The notes beneath the pieces are model-generated. The model was given only the letters and a program-made list of their open reading frames with translations, did not search any database and was not told where the DNA came from. Shown here piece by piece: positions 1 through 7,677 of a stretch of 64,000 nt of DNA. Both the position numbers and the translations under genes were made by a program. The first letter of the stretch is position 1. Each line of letters opens with the position of its first letter. The DNA is from Acidobacteriota bacterium (GTDB lineage: Bacteria > Acidobacteriota > Blastocatellia > Pyrinomonadales > Pyrinomonadaceae), in contig JAHBSJ010000002.1 in assembly GCA_019639155.1 (NCBI GenBank), positions 248,001 to 312,000 of the forward strand, written 5' to 3'.

Positions 1-2
1 CT

Positions 3-1283
3 CTTACTCTGAAACGCGTGCTCATGGAAAATGGGCACACGCTGGACGTTTTCAAGAAAACGGGCGGCTACAAGTCGCTGGAAAAGGCGTTTGGAATGAC
101 GCAGGACGCGATCATTCAGGAGGTAAAGGATTCTGCGCTTCGCGGACGCGGCGGTGCGGGATTCCCGTCGGGAATGAAATGGTCGTTCGTACCGCGCGAT
201 TCGCCAAAGCCGAAATATATCGTCTGCAATGCCGATGAATCAGAGCCGGGCTCGTTCAAGGATCGCTATATCATGGAAGGCGACCCGCATTCGCTGATCG
301 AGGGAATGCTGATCGCGGGCTACACCCTTGGCGCAAGCACCGGCTACATCTACACACGCGGCGAATACAAATATCTGATCGACATCATGGACGCGGCCTT
401 GAAAGAGGCCCGCGATGCCGGCTATGTCGGCGAAAATATCCTTGGTTCGGGCTTTTCGATGCAGATATACACGCACACCGGTGCCGGAGCGTATATCTGC
501 GGCGAGGAAACTGCGTTGCTGTCGTCGCTTGAAGGTTTTCGCGGCCATCCGCGAATGAAGCCGCCGTTCCCCGCGGTCGAAGGCCTCTATGCTTGTCCGA
601 CCGTTGTGAACAACGTCGAAACCCTGACCAGCATCCCGCAGATCATCGATATGGGCGGCATAAAATGGCGCGATCTCGGAACGGAAAAGTCGGGCGGAAC
701 GAAACTATGGTCGATCAGCGGCCACGTCAAAAAGCCGGGCGTTTACGAGCTTCCGATGGGCTATGCCGACATGGAAAAGTTCATCATGGAAGACTGCGGC
801 GGCATGCTCCGCGATGACAAAAAGCTCAAAGCGGTCATTCCGGGCGGCTCGTCGGTTTACATCATGAACGCAGGCCAAATACTCGGGCAAAACGTCACGC
901 TCGACTATGAAGGCCTTGTCGCTGCCGGCTCGATGCTCGGTACCGGCGGCATGATCGTGATGGACGAGACCGTCGATGTGATGGAATCGACCAAAAACCT
1001 GACCGAATTCTACAAGCACGAATCATGCGGCTGGTGTACGCCTTGCCGTGAAGGAACTGATTGGCTAGTGAAGATATTCGACCGTATCGCAGCCGGCGGA
1101 GGCAAGCCCGAAGACGCTCAGCTGCTGCTTGATATTTGCGACAATATCGAAGGCAAGAGCTTTTGCCCGCTCGGCGACGCTGCGGCTTGGCCCATCCAGT
1201 CCGCTATTAAGCAGTTCCCTGACGATTTCAAGAAATGGCTGGCAAATAACACCAACGGAGACATTCAGCCCAACGTTCAATGA
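3..1283 (+). CDS. nuoF: NADH-quinone oxidoreductase subunit F (5' partial)
   Basis: This is the NADH-binding subunit of complex I, which passes electrons from NADH through FMN to the first iron-sulfur cluster on the cytoplasmic arm. The FMN/NADH glycine-rich motif GRGGAGFP lies near residue 43, numbered from the GTG at 18. The N3 4Fe-4S ligands are visible as C337-x2-C340-x2-C343 (SCGWCTPC) and C383 (SFCPLGD). The frame stays open to the left edge and the residues before the GTG (LTLKR) fit the family, so the real start is upstream of the window and the GTG at 18 is probably internal. It is followed by a lipase gene with an ATGA overlap. The family call is very secure. Confidence 0.96.
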   Translation, partial: LTLKRVLMENGHTLDVFKKTGGYKSLEKAFGMTQDAIIQEVKDSALRGRGGAGFPSGMKWSFVPRDSPKPKYIVCNADESEPGSFKDRYIMEGDPHSLIEGMLIAGYTLGASTGYIYTRGEYKYLIDIMDAALKEARDAGYVGENILGSGFSMQIYTHTGAGAYICGEETALLSSLEGFRGHPRMKPPFPAVEGLYACPTVVNNVETLTSIPQIIDMGGIKWRDLGTEKSGGTKLWSISGHVKKPGVYELPMGYADMEKFIMEDCGGMLRDDKKLKAVIPGGSSVYIMNAGQILGQNVTLDYEGLVAAGSMLGTGGMIVMDETVDVMESTKNLTEFYKHESCGWCTPCREGTDWLVKIFDRIAAGGGKPEDAQLLLDICDNIEGKSFCPLGDAAAWPIQSAIKQFPDDFKKWLANNTNGDIQPNVQ

Positions 1284-2677
1284 GCGTAACGCCGACACAT
1301 CGCCGACGACCTTTGCTCAACGCCCTCGCGGCGTTGCTGCTCGTCGTTTTCGCTGCGTCGTCGGCCATCGCTCAGGAACGAAATCCCGTTATTCTTATTC
1401 CCGGCCTCACGGGCTCAGAACTCGTAGATAAGAAGACCGGTGAACGCGTGTGGTTCAAGACGCGTCGTTCGCGTTCTGAAGACCTTCGGCTGCCGCTATC
1501 GCTTGACATCACGAAGACCGGCGATAACCTTGAGGCTACAGACGTTCTCAGAAATGTTAAGATCGGCCCGTTCCCGGTTGTTGACGTTTACGGCGGCTTT
1601 ATCCGTGCGATGGAGCAAAGGGCCGGCTATCGGGAAGAAAAATGGGATTCGCCGAGCGAAGATGCCGGCCGGAATTCGCTTTTTATCTTTCCTTATGACT
1701 GGCGGCTCGACAATGTGGCTAATGCCCGCCGACTCGTTCGTCAGGTCGAAAGCGTAAAGAAAAAACTGAATAAGCCGGATCTGAAATTTGATGTCGTCGC
1801 CCATTCCATGGGCGGAATCATAACCCGATATGCCGTGATGTACGGGGACGCCGAACTGCAAATGGGGCGGACCGAGCCTAAGCCGACATTTGCGGGTTCC
1901 AAGCATTTCGACAAGGTCGTCCTGCTCGGAACGCCGAACGAAGGCTCGCATCTTGCTCTCGGCTCGCTTATTGACGGATTCAGGCTGGGAGGCCTGCGGA
2001 TAGACCTCCCTTGGGCTCAGGACACGTCTAAGTTCATGGTCTTTACGGTGCCTTCGGCTTATCAGCTGCTTCCGGCTCCGGGGACATTTCGCGTATTCGA
2101 CGACAAACTCGATCCGATACAGGTCGATATCTACGACCCTAAGGCCTGGACGAAATATGGTTGGAACCCGATCCAGGACAAGGGATTCACATCGCGGTTC
2201 GATCGGGACGAAACCAAAATGGCGGATCGCTTTTTTGCCGCCGCTCTGGCCCGTGCCAAACGTCTGCACGAGGCCCTCGCCGCCGCAAAAGGAGCTTCCG
2301 GAGAAACGACGTTCTTTCCGGTAGGGTCAGATTGCAAGTCCGGGATCGATGCGGTGATCGTTCACAGGAACGGCTCCGGCGGTTGGAAGACACTGCTAAG
2401 GCCCAAGGGCTTTACACGCGACGACGGCTACAAGTATTCTGACGACGAACTCAGAAAAGTCATGCAGGTACCGGGAGACGGTGTCGTGACCGCACGCTCG
2501 CTCGAAGCGGCGTCACAGGCCGAACAGCTTAAAGTTTCCTCGGTTTACGCGGGAGCGCCGACGAAATTTGTTTGCGAAGACCATCACAAACTTGCGGCAA
2601 ACTCTCGAATTCAGGATTATGTTATTTCCGTCCTGGCCGGAAAAGTAGCGACCGACGCTGAGATCGGCATGCGGTAA
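1280..2677 (+). CDS. Secreted LCAT/PDAT-like alpha/beta-hydrolase
   Basis: This is a 465-residue alpha/beta-hydrolase of the lecithin:cholesterol acyltransferase type. It has an N-terminal signal segment (LLNALAALLLVVFAASSAIAQ), so it probably acts in the periplasm or outside the cell. The oxyanion region LIPGLTGSEL near residue 40 and the nucleophile elbow AHSMGG (Ser176) match the family. The candidate acid lies in PGDGVV near residue 400 and the candidate histidine in EDHHK near 434. Family members hydrolyse or transfer acyl groups of phospholipids; the substrate here is unknown. The start codon overlaps the nuoF stop (ATGA), so it is translationally coupled to a complex I gene, an unusual position for a lipase. 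Confidence 0.85.
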   Translation: MSVTPTHRRRPLLNALAALLLVVFAASSAIAQERNPVILIPGLTGSELVDKKTGERVWFKTRRSRSEDLRLPLSLDITKTGDNLEATDVLRNVKIGPFPVVDVYGGFIRAMEQRAGYREEKWDSPSEDAGRNSLFIFPYDWRLDNVANARRLVRQVESVKKKLNKPDLKFDVVAHSMGGIITRYAVMYGDAELQMGRTEPKPTFAGSKHFDKVVLLGTPNEGSHLALGSLIDGFRLGGLRIDLPWAQDTSKFMVFTVPSAYQLLPAPGTFRVFDDKLDPIQVDIYDPKAWTKYGWNPIQDKGFTSRFDRDETKMADRFFAAALARAKRLHEALAAAKGASGETTFFPVGSDCKSGIDAVIVHRNGSGGWKTLLRPKGFTRDDGYKYSDDELRKVMQVPGDGVVTARSLEAASQAEQLKVSSVYAGAPTKFVCEDHHKLAANSRIQDYVISVLAGKVATDAEIGMR

Positions 2678-2700
2678 ACACAAAGGAGTAAAGTCAATTA

Positions 2701-2853
2701 ATGGGAAAAGGTGATAAAAGAACACGAAAAGGCAAGATAGTCGCGGGCAGCTTTGGCAACACGCGGCCAAAGCCGAAAAAGAAGGCATTTGCCAAACCGG
2801 TCGAAGCCGTCGAGGAAAAACCGACCCGCAAACGCAAGGCAAAAGCCGAATAG
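2701..2853 (+). CDS. Small ribosomal protein Thx (bTHX)
   Basis: This 50-codon gene begins MGKGDKRTRKGKIVAG and continues with SFGNTRPKPKKK, the hallmark of the Thx/bTHX peptide that sits in the head of the 30S subunit in Thermus and related families. The rest is a lysine-, arginine- and alanine-rich tail ending RKRKAKAE, compatible with rRNA contact. A Shine-Dalgarno sequence (AAAGGAG) lies about 12 bases before the ATG. It sits between the lipase and a DUF1579 gene inside the nuo cluster. The tail is longer than in the short Thermus peptide. The call rests on the N-terminal motif, and other small basic proteins cannot be wholly excluded. Confidence 0.8.
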   Translation: MGKGDKRTRKGKIVAGSFGNTRPKPKKKAFAKPVEAVEEKPTRKRKAKAE

Positions 2854-2862
2854 CGATCTCAA

Positions 2863-3345
2863 ATGGAATGCTCTCCTCAAGAAGAAAGCACATTGTGCGC
2901 TGAGCTGGCGAGGCTGGAAGGCTCGTGGGACGGCCAGACGACCACGTGGTTTCAGCCGGATGTGGTTGCGGACGTTTCGCCGATGAGCGGTACGTTTCGG
3001 CCTGTTCTCGGCAATTTTATGCTGTATGAATACAGCGGGAGCATGCAGGGCAAGCCTTTTGAGGGGATGATGATCCTCGGTTTTGACAAGGCAGAAAAGA
3101 AGTATCAGTCGGCTTGGATCGACTCGTTCCATATGTCGTCGGCGATCATGCTCTCGGAAGGCGGCGAAGGTGGCAAATTTGCCGCCACAGGCAGCTATTT
3201 TGCCGGCGAGGGCGAGCCTCGCTGGGGCTGGAGAACCGAGATCGATATGCCTTCTGACGACCGCGTCGTCGTAACGGCATTCAACATTCTGCCTACCGGC
3301 GAAGAAGCGAAGGCGGTCGAGACCATTTATTCGCGGGCTGCATAA
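2863..3345 (+). CDS. DUF1579 family protein
   Basis: A 160-residue soluble protein without a signal peptide. It resembles the DUF1579 family: an LxGSWDG opening (LEGSWDGQTTTW), several aromatic beta strands (GNFMLYEYSG, KYQSAWIDSF) and a lipocalin-like strand pattern. The family has no established biochemical role. The ATG at 2863 follows the Thx stop by 9 bases and nuoG begins 24 bases downstream, so it should be on the same transcript as the complex I genes. There is nothing in the sequence that links it to respiration beyond this position. Confidence 0.7.
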   Translation: MECSPQEESTLCAELARLEGSWDGQTTTWFQPDVVADVSPMSGTFRPVLGNFMLYEYSGSMQGKPFEGMMILGFDKAEKKYQSAWIDSFHMSSAIMLSEGGEGGKFAATGSYFAGEGEPRWGWRTEIDMPSDDRVVVTAFNILPTGEEAKAVETIYSRAA

Positions 3346-3369
3346 CGACAGTTTCCAAGAGCTTTTTAG

Positions 3370-5631
3370 ATGTCTGAAACGATAAAAGTAACCATTAACG
3401 AACAGGAATTTGACGTGCCTGCGGGGTCGCGGCTGATTGACGTTTGCCGTGAGAAAGGCTACGGAATACCGTCGTTCTGCTATTACCAGGATCTTGAGGT
3501 GCAGGCTTCGTGCCGCATGTGCCTTGTACGCATCGACAAGATGCCGAAATTGCAGACGTCTTGCACGATCATTTGCACTGACGGCATGGTGGTCACCACG
3601 CAGAGCGAAGAGGTCGAAAAAGCTCAGCGTGCGATGGGCGAATTCCTGCTCGCGAATCACCCGCTCGACTGTCCCGTTTGTGACCGCGGCGGTGAATGCG
3701 AACTGCAGGAGGTGATATTCGATTGGGGCGATGTGGAGGAGCGTTTTTCCGAGAAAAAGAACGTCGCACCCGAAAAATATCTGTCGCCGATCGTAGCGAA
3801 CGATCCGCAGCGGTGCATTCTGTGCAAACGCTGCACACGCGTCTGTCACGAATGGATGGGCGAGGACGTGATCGAGGCCGGAAATCGCGGCGTGAATACC
3901 GTGATCGGCACTTACGGCGGCTGGCTGAATTGTTCGCAATGCGGCAACTGTATCGAGGTCTGCCCGACCGGAACGCTGCTCGATGGCGTTTATCGCCACG
4001 AAACGCGGCCGTGGGAGCTCGATCAGACCGTTTCGACGGATGTTTACGGCTCTGACGGAATGCAGATCTCGATCGGTTCGCGTGCCGGCCGAGTTCACCG
4101 CATCGTTGCCCGGGACCGTTATGTCAACGGGCTGAATGGTGAGTTCCTTGACGTAAAGGCACGCTTTGCACACGAATTCATCGATCATCCCGACCGCATC
4201 AAAACGCCGATGATCCGCTATTCAAAAGGCGGAAAACTTATTCCGGCAACCTGGGACGATGCCGTCAAATTTGCTGCCGAGAAGCTTAGAGCGGCGGGCA
4301 AAAATGCGGGTGTTGTGATCAGCCCGCGGCTGACGAACGAATCAATTTTTGCACTGAAGGAATTCGCAAAGGCCATTGGATCAGACAGATTAGCCGTTTC
4401 TGACAGCCGCGATGTGGCGCCGATCTTTGATAATTTGAGCGTGCCGCTTTGTGATCATAAAGAAATTCGTCATGCGGCTGCGATCCTTTTGATCGGCGGC
4501 GAGCCGGAAGAAGAGCAGACATTTACCGCAAAACAGATCCGGCAAGCTGTCCGCAACGGCGGTGCGAAATTCATCTGCGTTAACGATACGCCGACAAATC
4601 TGTCCCGCACGGCAACACAGTTCATTCATGTTAATGCGGGCACGACTGACGCTTTCGCCCTTGCCCTTTGTGATCCCAACTCTTCAAAGTTGGCCGCCGA
4701 AAAAATGGGCATCGACGCTGCCGTGATCGACAGCGTTCGAAAGGCCATCGCCGAAACGCAAGGCGACGTCATCGTGATGTTTGGCGGCGACCTGTCGCCG
4801 GCTGCTCAGGCAGCACTTGCGGGATCGGCAGCTAAGTTAGGCGGTGAAGGTCGCAGCGTCCTGCTCCATCCGTTGGCTCAGCACAATAATTCCGTCGGAG
4901 CGAACGACATCTGCGTGGGAAGAAAGCCGCTCGACGAAGTCGTAAAGAATTCAAAGGCATTGTTGATCGGCGGCAGTTTGCAGGACGCTTCCGTGTTGGC
5001 GGGCAAAGATCTCGTCGCGGTGCAGGAGCTTTTCCTGACCGAAACCTGCGAACACGCGGACGTAGTATTCCCTGCTGCGAGCTTTGCCGAGGTTGACGGA
5101 ACATTCACTAATAATGCCGGAAACGTCCAGCGCGTCCGCAAGGCCATCGAGCCGCTTCATCAGTCGAAACCCGATTGGATGATCACCGCTGCTATCGCAC
5201 GCGAAATGGGCAGTGAGATAGTGCCGGAATGGTCTGCCTCCGCGATTTTCCGAGCCATCGCCGACAGCGTCCCGGCATACGAAGGCTTCAGATATCCGTC
5301 GATGAAGGACGAATCGACCCCGGTGAAAGCTAACTACGCCGTGAACGGGGATGCGGACGTCGCGAGTAATATTTCGGAATTAAATGAGCATGTAGGAAAG
5401 CTCGAAGCCGGCAGCAAGATCACCGAAACGCCGCGTGTCGGCCACAAGCTGCATCGGCTCACGACGCTGACGAGCAAAACGGCGCAATTCCATCTGCTGG
5501 CAAACGGAAATCCGAAACCTGCGAATTTGCTCGTTTCGCCGCTAGTACAATTTGACGCCAACGGCGATCCGCGTGAGGAAGCTGAGGCCGCAGCGGTCGG
5601 TATCGCCGATCGCACCGCGCCGGGCAAATAG
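3370..5631 (+). CDS. nuoG: NADH-quinone oxidoreductase subunit G
   Basis: This is the large iron-sulfur subunit of complex I that carries electrons from NuoF toward the membrane arm. The first 80 residues are a 2Fe-2S ferredoxin domain (CYYQDLEVQASCRMC). A His/Cys motif HPLDCPVC...GEC supplies the N5-type ligands. Two 4Fe-4S motifs follow (CILCKRC with TRVC, and CSQCGNC with EVCP). A molybdopterin-oxidoreductase-like domain without an obvious cofactor role fills residues 270-700. At 753 residues it is a normal length. The C-terminus (GIADRTAPGK) is alanine-rich. nuoH begins 5 bases after the stop. Confidence 0.96.
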   Translation: MSETIKVTINEQEFDVPAGSRLIDVCREKGYGIPSFCYYQDLEVQASCRMCLVRIDKMPKLQTSCTIICTDGMVVTTQSEEVEKAQRAMGEFLLANHPLDCPVCDRGGECELQEVIFDWGDVEERFSEKKNVAPEKYLSPIVANDPQRCILCKRCTRVCHEWMGEDVIEAGNRGVNTVIGTYGGWLNCSQCGNCIEVCPTGTLLDGVYRHETRPWELDQTVSTDVYGSDGMQISIGSRAGRVHRIVARDRYVNGLNGEFLDVKARFAHEFIDHPDRIKTPMIRYSKGGKLIPATWDDAVKFAAEKLRAAGKNAGVVISPRLTNESIFALKEFAKAIGSDRLAVSDSRDVAPIFDNLSVPLCDHKEIRHAAAILLIGGEPEEEQTFTAKQIRQAVRNGGAKFICVNDTPTNLSRTATQFIHVNAGTTDAFALALCDPNSSKLAAEKMGIDAAVIDSVRKAIAETQGDVIVMFGGDLSPAAQAALAGSAAKLGGEGRSVLLHPLAQHNNSVGANDICVGRKPLDEVVKNSKALLIGGSLQDASVLAGKDLVAVQELFLTETCEHADVVFPAASFAEVDGTFTNNAGNVQRVRKAIEPLHQSKPDWMITAAIAREMGSEIVPEWSASAIFRAIADSVPAYEGFRYPSMKDESTPVKANYAVNGDADVASNISELNEHVGKLEAGSKITETPRVGHKLHRLTTLTSKTAQFHLLANGNPKPANLLVSPLVQFDANGDPREEAEAAAVGIADRTAPGK

Positions 5632-5636
5632 TTTTT

Positions 5637-6725
5637 ATGGAAGATGTAGTAAAGACCGCATTTCCGTTCGTAGTTTATTTGGTGGCCATCGGCGCCGCAT
5701 TTGGCGGCGTCATGATGATCGTCGCCTACACGGTACTCGCGGAAAGAAAGGTTCTTGGCTGGATACAGGGCCGCATCGGCCCTAATCGCGTCGGGCCGTG
5801 GGGCGTCCTGCAGCCTTTCGCAGATCTTCTGAAGTTCATCTTCAAGGAAGACCTCGTACCCGACAAATCAACGAAGTTCATCTATTTCCTCGCTCCATTG
5901 GTCGCATTGGTCTGTGCTCTGATGCCTATGGTCGTTTATCCGTTCGGCCCGGCGATCACGACTGTGGATTGGAGCTTTTTGCCCTATGGACTGGGTGACG
6001 GCATCAAGGAATTACCGCTGACGATCGCCCGTATAGATATTGGTGTACTTTTCGTTTTGGCCATCACATCTGTTGGAGTTTACGGTATAGCTCTTGCGGG
6101 CTGGTCTTCGAACAGCAAATACAGCTTGCTCGGCGGCCTTCGTTCGTCGGCACAGATGATCTCGTATGAGCTGGCTATGGGCGCATCGGTTATCGGTGTG
6201 GTGATCCTCGCGGGGACTCTTGATCTGAACGGCATCATATTCGCTCAAACTCAGTCACCTTTCCGTTGGTACATCATTCCGCAGTTCATCGGCTTCATCG
6301 TGTTTTTGATCGCGGCGTTCGCCGAGACCAACCGCGTACCGTTTGACCTTCCGGAAGCTGAAACGGAACTCGTCGCCGGCTTTCACACGGAATATTCGGC
6401 ACTGAAGTTCGCACTATTCTTTATGGCCGAATACGTGAATATGTTCACGGTATCGGTCATGTGTACCGTGCTTTTCCTCGGCGGCTGGTACGTGCCGGGG
6501 CTGAGTTACATTTTCGAACCGGGTTCGATTCCCTACGCTCTGGCGAGCCATTTTGCGTTTATCGCGAAAATAATCGGATTCCTGTTCCTGTATATCTGGA
6601 TCCGAGGAACGCTGCCGCGCTTTCGCTTTGACCAGCTGATGGCATTTGGCTGGAAATTCCTTTTGCCGGTGGCACTTGGAAATGTGATCTTGACGGTGAT
6701 CGTTGTGTATTTTTTGAATCGGTGA
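5637..6725 (+). CDS. nuoH: NADH-quinone oxidoreductase subunit H
   Basis: This 362-residue membrane subunit of complex I forms the quinone-binding chamber at the junction of the peripheral and membrane arms. About eight hydrophobic segments are visible. The conserved stretches QGRIGPNRVGPWG, FAETNRVPFDLPE and ETELVAGFHTEYS are intact, including the acidic loop that links quinone chemistry to proton pumping. The length is typical. In most operons nuoI follows directly; here a 69-base non-coding gap and then nuoJ follow instead. Confidence 0.97.
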   Translation: MEDVVKTAFPFVVYLVAIGAAFGGVMMIVAYTVLAERKVLGWIQGRIGPNRVGPWGVLQPFADLLKFIFKEDLVPDKSTKFIYFLAPLVALVCALMPMVVYPFGPAITTVDWSFLPYGLGDGIKELPLTIARIDIGVLFVLAITSVGVYGIALAGWSSNSKYSLLGGLRSSAQMISYELAMGASVIGVVILAGTLDLNGIIFAQTQSPFRWYIIPQFIGFIVFLIAAFAETNRVPFDLPEAETELVAGFHTEYSALKFALFFMAEYVNMFTVSVMCTVLFLGGWYVPGLSYIFEPGSIPYALASHFAFIAKIIGFLFLYIWIRGTLPRFRFDQLMAFGWKFLLPVALGNVILTVIVVYFLNR

Positions 6726-6740
6726 CATTGAATTGGTAAC

Positions 6741-6794
6741 GTGCACAGGAGTTCCTGTCTCGTCACATATCACTTGTCGCTCATCACTGTTTTT
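6741..6794 (+). repeat. Inverted repeat plus period-7 tandem phrase at the missing-nuoI junction
   Basis: An ACAGGA/TCCTGT inverted repeat (6745-6750 and 6753-6758, 2-base centre) is followed by four degenerate 7-base units at 6762-6789: GTCACAT, ATCACTT, GTCGCTC, ATCACTG. The segment fills the gap between nuoH and nuoJ. The reading frame of nuoJ extends through it back to a GTG at 6741, but the repeat character argues that it is not coding. Confidence 0.6.
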
Positions 6795-7334
6795 ATGGTT
6801 TCGACGGCATTATTTTTCCTATTCGCGGGGTTCGCCATTGCTTGCGCCATATCTTTGGTGTACCACAAGAACCCGCTTTACAGCGCTATCTCGCTGGTAG
6901 GCGTTTTCATTGCGCTGTCATGCATTTATTTGACGCTTGCATCGCCATTCATCGCGGTTACGCAGATATTGGTTTACGCCGGAGCGATAATGGTGCTGGT
7001 CATTTTTGTGATAATGCTGCTGAACCTGGACGACGATCCGCCTCGTAACCGCCTGGCGTATCTTTATACGATCGGCGGCGGGCTTGGCGTCGTTTTGCTT
7101 GCGCAAACGCTTTTTGTTTTCTACACCGTTCTGAAGACCCCGCAGCAGGCGGTGGATCAGAACTCCACGGCCGGAAGTACGCTCAGCCTCGGCCGCGCCA
7201 TGTACACGGAATATCTGCTGCCGGTGGAGATCGTCGGCATAATGCTGCTAATGGCGATAGTCGGCGCGGTCGTGCTGGCGCGTAAGCAGGCTCACGCGGG
7301 CCTTGAGGCCGTCGACGGAAAGAAAGAAGGTTAA
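6795..7334 (+). CDS. nuoJ: NADH-quinone oxidoreductase subunit J
   Basis: This is an antiporter-side membrane subunit of complex I with five hydrophobic segments. The N-terminus MVSTALFFLFAGFAIA and the following HKNPLYSAI and YAGAIMVLVIFVIML are family landmarks, the last containing the pi-bulge helix region. I start at the ATG at 6795 (179 residues) rather than the upstream GTG at 6741, because the extra 18 residues (MHRSSCLVTYHLSLITVF) arise from repeat-like DNA and do not match NuoJ. No clear Shine-Dalgarno precedes this ATG. nuoK follows after 28 bases. Confidence 0.93.
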   Translation: MVSTALFFLFAGFAIACAISLVYHKNPLYSAISLVGVFIALSCIYLTLASPFIAVTQILVYAGAIMVLVIFVIMLLNLDDDPPRNRLAYLYTIGGGLGVVLLAQTLFVFYTVLKTPQQAVDQNSTAGSTLSLGRAMYTEYLLPVEIVGIMLLMAIVGAVVLARKQAHAGLEAVDGKKEG

Positions 7335-7362
7335 CCGCCGCATTTGTCGGCACTTGTAAGAC

Positions 7363-7668
7363 ATGGAACCGAATCTGGCGAGCTATCTCGCGTTATCAGG
7401 AATACTTTTCACCATCGGTGCGGTGGGCGTGATCTATAAACGCAACGCGTTGGGGATGTTCATGTGTATCGAGCTGATGCTGAATTCCGTGAATCTCACC
7501 TTCATCGCGTTCGCCCGCTACTACGGCGACACGACGGGGCAGCTTTTTGTTTTCATGGTAATGGCGGTTGCCGCGTGCGAGGCCGCCGTCGGGCTCGGCA
7601 TCATTATCGCGTTCTTCCGCAACAAGGTAACGGTGGACGTTGACGAGGCGAGTTTGTTGAAGAACTAG
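7363..7668 (+). CDS. nuoK: NADH-quinone oxidoreductase subunit K
   Basis: This 101-residue, three-helix complex I subunit belongs to the proton-translocating membrane arm. The two buried glutamates essential in the family are present at E37 (CIELMLNSVN) and E73 (ACEAAVGL). The length matches the family norm of about 100. It lies 28 bases after nuoJ and 9 bases before nuoL. The C-terminal tail VTVDVDEASLLKN is polar, as usual. Confidence 0.97.
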   Translation: MEPNLASYLALSGILFTIGAVGVIYKRNALGMFMCIELMLNSVNLTFIAFARYYGDTTGQLFVFMVMAVAACEAAVGLGIIIAFFRNKVTVDVDEASLLKN

Positions 7669-7677
7669 TCACGAAAA

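Noticed and set aside
2698..4188. Long minus-strand reading frame of 496 codons opposite nuoG
   Set aside because: It mirrors conserved nuoG and DUF1579 codons, lacks any recognised motif, and arises from the high GC content.
6741..6794. Longer nuoJ from a GTG at 6741
   Set aside because: The added residues come from a period-7 repeat and do not resemble the NuoJ N-terminus.
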